A stretch of 9,429 bases of DNA from OCS116 cluster bacterium. GTDB lineage: Bacteria; Pseudomonadota; Alphaproteobacteria; Rhizobiales; OSC116. Below are positions 7,512 through 9,429 of the stretch, piece by piece (positions within the stretch are counted from its first letter, which is position 1; each line of letters opens with the position of its first letter). A program made the position numbers and the translations under genes. The notes below the pieces were generated by a model. That model was not told the DNA's origin. It was given only the letters and a program-made list of their open reading frames with translations, and ran no database searches. The DNA is taken from positions 1 to 9,429 of the forward strand of contig NVUS02000314.1 of NCBI GenBank assembly GCA_002402005.2, in the 5' to 3' direction.

Positions 7512-8348
7512 ATGGCTCGGAAACTTAAAGTGGCCTGTATTCAATTGTGTGCAGGCCAAAATGTGCAAGACAATATAGACATTGCTGATAAGCATATTCG
7601 CGAAGCGGCAGCAGCCGGCGCACAGCTTATTGTGACGCCGGAGCAAACTGCTTTGATGGAATTGGCTGGCGAGGCTTTATTTGAAAATATATATGAGCAG
7701 CAAGATTGCCCAGCCTTTGCACATTTTAAAGCTTTGGCCAAAGAGCTAGAAGTTTATTTATGTGTTGGTTCGTTGGCGATTTTGAACAATGATGACACGG
7801 TTGCCAATCGCGGGTTTTTAATCGCGCCTTATGGCGAAGTGATTGGGCATTATGATAAGATTCATATGTTCGACATTGTGCTTAAAAATGGCGATGAATA
7901 TAAAGAATCCGCGACATATAAAGCCGGCAAACGTGCGAGTTTTACCCAAACTGCGCTGTTTGGGTTTGGCCATACGATTTGTTATGATATGCGCTTTCCG
8001 AAGCTTTACAACGCATTGGCGCATATGGGTGCAGAAATTATTGTGGTGCCGGCGGCGTTTACTGTGCCTACCGGCAAGGCGCATTGGCATGTTTTGTTAC
8101 GCGCAAGAGCCATTGAAACCGGCAGCTTTATTGTGGCTGCGGCGCAAGGTGGTGCACATGAGAATGGCCGCAAAACTTATGGTCATAGTGTGATTATCAG
8201 CCCCTGGGGCGAGATTGTGGCTGAGATGCAAGATGTGGATGATGTGCCACCCGTTGGCTATATTATGGCTGAGATTGATTTGGACGATGTGAGTGAAGGG
8301 CGGAAAAATATTCCGGTGTTGGAGAATGAGCAGAGCTTTTCTGTGTAG
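7512..8348 (+). CDS. Carbon-nitrogen hydrolase, Nit1-type (probable deaminated glutathione amidase)
   Basis: Member of the nitrilase superfamily, which hydrolyses amide C-N bonds through a Glu-Lys-Cys triad. All three are visible: Glu44 (TPEQTALME), Lys116 (YDKIHMFD) and Cys157 (TICYDMRFPKLYNAL). Further Nit1/Nit2-type blocks are VPAAFTVPTGKAHWHVLLRA at 179-198, AIETGSFIVAAAQGG at 200-214 and YGHSVIISPWGE at 223-234. The 278 residues are typical. Known for the Nit1 subgroup: repair of glutathione that transaminases have wrongly deaminated. The YDKIHMFD and AHWxVLLRARAIE pattern fits that subgroup, and co-transcription with grxC supports a link to glutathione; both are inference. The alternative is an omega-amidase (Nit2). 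AGGAG (7502-7506) lies five bases before the ATG and includes the last two bases of the grxC stop. Confidence 0.92.
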   Translation: MARKLKVACIQLCAGQNVQDNIDIADKHIREAAAAGAQLIVTPEQTALMELAGEALFENIYEQQDCPAFAHFKALAKELEVYLCVGSLAILNNDDTVANRGFLIAPYGEVIGHYDKIHMFDIVLKNGDEYKESATYKAGKRASFTQTALFGFGHTICYDMRFPKLYNALAHMGAEIIVVPAAFTVPTGKAHWHVLLRARAIETGSFIVAAAQGGAHENGRKTYGHSVIISPWGEIVAEMQDVDDVPPVGYIMAEIDLDDVSEGRKNIPVLENEQSFSV

Positions 8349-8419
8349 TTTTTAGCTGGGAGTTGTTTTGCGGCTTTGGGCGGAGTTTTAGGGTGTTGTT
8401 AGGTATTATTGGCTGTAAA
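8349..8419. other. Non-coding spacer with strong G/T strand bias
   Basis: After the amidase stop the plus strand is almost purely G and T: in 8349-8410 only four bases are C and seven are A. No terminator hairpin, promoter or start codon with a ribosome-binding site is evident. It separates the last plus-strand gene from the inverted-repeat element that begins at about 8420. The bias may mark degenerate or duplicated sequence; nothing indicates a function. Confidence 0.6.
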
Positions 8420-8511
8420 AAGACAGTTAGTTGGTAGTTGATGCTCTGGAAGTTTGCATTATGTTTGGCACTGCACCCCAAGGGCACTTTGTCGCTTTGC
8501 TCGGGCGCGCT

Positions 8512-8563
8512 CGTTCGCTCCGCTCTTTTTGACCTGGCACTGCGTGCGTTCGCTCCGCTCTCT
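8512..8563 (+). repeat. Left GC-rich repeat units
   Basis: The 15-mer CGTTCGCTCCGCTCT occurs twice (8512-8526 and 8547-8561), and TGGCACTGC also occurs twice nearby (8466-8474 and 8535-8543). The stretch 8538-8563 is the inverted partner of 8775-8801: on the same strand sense the right arm reads CACTAGCGTGCGTTCACTCC and so on, differing by one inserted base and two substitutions over about 26 nt. Confidence 0.75.
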
Positions 8564-8634
8564 AGCTAAGCCACTCAGCCGCTGGTCGGAGGCCAATTCA
8601 CCACCCAACTTAACTACATTACGCTTAGTGAGCT

Positions 8635-8683
8635 GGAGTTTGGCGAAACTCCGCATTCTGATGCCACACTGGAATCTCAGAAT
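8635..8683. other. Two consecutive hairpins in the core of the repeat element
   Basis: GGAGTTT (8635-8641) pairs perfectly with AAACTCC (8646-8652) across a four-base loop. Two bases on, ATTCTGA (8655-8661) pairs perfectly with TCAGAAT (8677-8683), and inside its loop CCA and TGG can pair again. Two 7-bp perfect stems within 49 bp are unusual for plain spacer and suggest a folded RNA or single-stranded DNA structure. The structures are possible on either strand. No known RNA family is recognised. Confidence 0.5.
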
Positions 8684-8774
8684 TTGCTGCTTGTTGCCAT
8701 ACTGCATATCGTGGGAAAAGGGTTCGAACCGTAGGTGAGATAAGCGCGACTGCGCGTCGCCGTTAGGCGTGGCA

Positions 8775-8855
8775 AGAGAACGGAGTGAACGCACGCTAGT
8801 GCTACCAGAGAGAAGGCCGATAGGCCGCCCGAACGCACGCTAGTGCTTATAGAGA
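8775..8855 (-). repeat. Right GC-rich repeat units
   Basis: The 17-mer GAACGCACGCTAGTGCT is present exactly at 8787-8803 and 8831-8847, spaced 44 bp. It is followed in both copies by similar bases ending AGAGAG. The 8775-8801 part is the inverted partner of 8538-8563. A short GGCC-GATA-GGCC hairpin lies between the copies (8815-8826). More degenerate related words (GCGAACG, GCGAAGCCGAAC) continue to about 8893. Confidence 0.75.
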
Positions 8856-8892
8856 GCAACGCGAACGATAAAAAGAGAGGCGAAGCCGAACA

Positions 8893-8927
8893 TAAAAATG
8901 CAAGCACCCCTGTGCCGACAGGAGCGC
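8893..8927 (-). terminator. Probable intrinsic terminator of the lrp-family gene
   Basis: On the minus strand, 16 bases after the regulator's stop codon, GCGCTCCTGT and ACAGGGGTGC form a 10-bp stem with two G-T pairs and a four-base CGGC loop (plus-strand 8904-8927). TTGCATTTTTA follows, with five T residues after a short gap. The interrupted T-tract makes it imperfect. The hairpin occupies exactly the 25-nt interval between the two conserved blocks of the right inverted-repeat end. Confidence 0.55.
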
Positions 8928-8943
8928 CAACTGTCTTATGTCG

Positions 8944-9429
8944 TTAACCCTCAAAATACTCCGGCGCATCATCAACCAGCTCATCCAATGGAAAGCCGGT
9001 GAATTCTTTTACATGTTGCAGCACCACAAAACTTTTGACGGTGGCGGCGTTGGTTTCGCTTAGGATCTCATCGGATAATTTGTTATATTCTTCCATATCT
9101 TTGCAGATGAAACGCACGAAATAATCGAACGGGCCGGAGACTTTGAAACATTCGACAATGCGACTGTGATTGCGGGCATATTGCTCGAATTGCACAAAAC
9201 TTTCCATATTGTGGGAATTGAGGGCAACCTCGGCAATGACCGTGTCGTGATGGCGTAGCTTTGATAAATCTAAGCGCGCCATATAGCCTTTGATGATGCC
9301 GGATTTTTCGAGCTTGCGCATGCGTTGGTGGCAGGGGCTGGCGCTTAAATTGACCTGTTCGGACAGGTCGGAGTTGGAAATTCGGCCATCTTTTTGTAAT
9401 AAAGACAATATTTTAACAAAAATACGATC
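8944..9429 (-). CDS. Lrp/AsnC family transcriptional regulator, N-terminus cut by the right edge
   Basis: Lrp/AsnC proteins are small DNA-binding regulators, often responsive to amino acids, that assemble as dimers to octamers. The frame is open to the last base of the window; its first visible codons give DRIFVKILSLLQKDGRIS, the standard entry to the winged helix-turn-helix, so only a few residues are missing. Visible order: HTH (GRISNSDLSEQVNLSASPCHQRMRKLEKSGIIKGY), linker, then the RAM ligand/oligomer domain (VIAEVALN, ECFKVSGPFDYFVRFICKDMEEYNKL, TVKSFVVLQHVKEFTGFPL). The internal TTG at 9406-9408 is not the true start, since family similarity extends upstream of it. The target and effector cannot be told; the gene it may regulate could lie divergently beyond the edge. 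It faces the plus-strand amidase gene across the repeat element, whose outer end lies 6 bp from its stop codon. Confidence 0.93.
   Translation of the reverse strand, partial: DRIFVKILSLLQKDGRISNSDLSEQVNLSASPCHQRMRKLEKSGIIKGYMARLDLSKLRHHDTVIAEVALNSHNMESFVQFEQYARNHSRIVECFKVSGPFDYFVRFICKDMEEYNKLSDEILSETNAATVKSFVVLQHVKEFTGFPLDELVDDAPEYFEG

Larger units (their letters stand above)
8420..8937. repeat. About 518-bp non-coding element with imperfect inverted ends (MITE-like or paired repeats)
   Basis: The two ends are inverted copies of each other. Left end: AAGACAGTT (8420-8428), 25 nt, TTGCATT (8454-8460), ATGTTTGGC (8461-8469). Right end, read on the minus strand: AAGACAGTT (8937-8929), 25 nt, TTGCATT (8903-8897), three extra bases, ATGTTCGGC (8893-8885). 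Equal 25-nt spacing in both arms argues against chance, although the 25 nt themselves differ. Inside, GC-rich units are repeated in opposite orientation around a central 8564-8774 segment. Open frames across it (for example minus 8459-8794) have Arg/Ser/Ala-rich products generated by the repeats and no credible start signal, so I treat it as non-coding. No transposase and no clear target-site duplication are visible. It could be a non-autonomous insertion, two repeats of one family facing each other, or a structured RNA locus. Confidence 0.55.

Noticed and set aside
8711..8741. tRNA-like T-loop word GGTTCGAACC
   Set aside because: It is a plain palindrome. No flanking T-stem, acceptor stem or anticodon arm can be drawn on either strand.
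8602..8768. Possible integron attC site: ACCCAAC at 8602-8608 and GTTAGGC at 8762-8768 fit the RYYYAAC / GTTRRRY core pattern
   Set aside because: The span of 167 bp is longer than usual attC sites, the inner boxes are not complementary, there is no cassette gene or integrase, and the cores are short degenerate words.
8459..8794. Open frame of 111 codons on the minus strand across the repeat element
   Set aside because: Its Arg/Ser/Ala-rich product is generated by the GC-rich repeats, it has no recognisable domain, and overlapping frames of similar quality exist (plus 8454-8738, minus 8677-8907). No good ribosome-binding site supports it.
8944..9408. TTG at 9406-9408 as the start of the Lrp-family gene
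   Set aside because: Family similarity (DRIxVKILSLLQ) continues upstream to the window edge, so the gene is cut by the window rather than starting there.

Overview
The window reads as an ordinary stretch of an alphaproteobacterial chromosome. The protein families and their order (secA, a secreted parvulin, argJ, mutT, a BioC/NDUFAF5-like methyltransferase, comF, grxC, a Nit-type amidase) match a neighbourhood I know from many Alphaproteobacteria. No genus can be named from the sequence alone. Coding density is high from the left edge to about 8348. Nothing in that part looks horizontally acquired.

Layout. secA lies on the minus strand and runs off the left edge. Its last quarter is in a different reading frame from the rest, because of an indel near 405-414. 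A 288-bp divergent spacer (2641-2928) separates secA from a plus-strand run: a periplasmic peptidyl-prolyl isomerase, argJ and mutT, with gaps of 15 and 1 bp. mutT meets a minus-strand methyltransferase gene tail to tail with one base between the stops. comF then starts divergently from the methyltransferase, from a TTG codon, and is followed on the plus strand by grxC and a Nit1-type amidase (8-bp gap). From 8349 to 8943 there is no credible gene. The window ends inside a minus-strand Lrp/AsnC-family regulator that continues past the right edge.

How the genes relate. SecA drives protein export and the parvulin is an exported chaperone or foldase, so those two divergent genes share a theme. 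ArgJ makes ornithine for arginine. MutT cleans the nucleotide pool. The grxC-amidase pair suggests thiol and glutathione housekeeping: the amidase resembles deaminated-glutathione amidase.

The non-coding 595 bp between the amidase and the lrp gene is the most unusual part. It begins with a strongly G/T-biased strand. About 518 bp follow (8420-8937) whose ends are imperfect inverted copies of each other: two conserved blocks with an identical 25-nt spacing in both arms. Nested inside are several inverted and direct copies of a 15-27 bp GC-rich unit, around a roughly 210-bp core with consecutive hairpins. It looks like a MITE-like or paired-repeat insertion, or a structured non-coding element, at a point where the usual synteny appears broken. 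I see no complete new defence, metabolic or mobile system.
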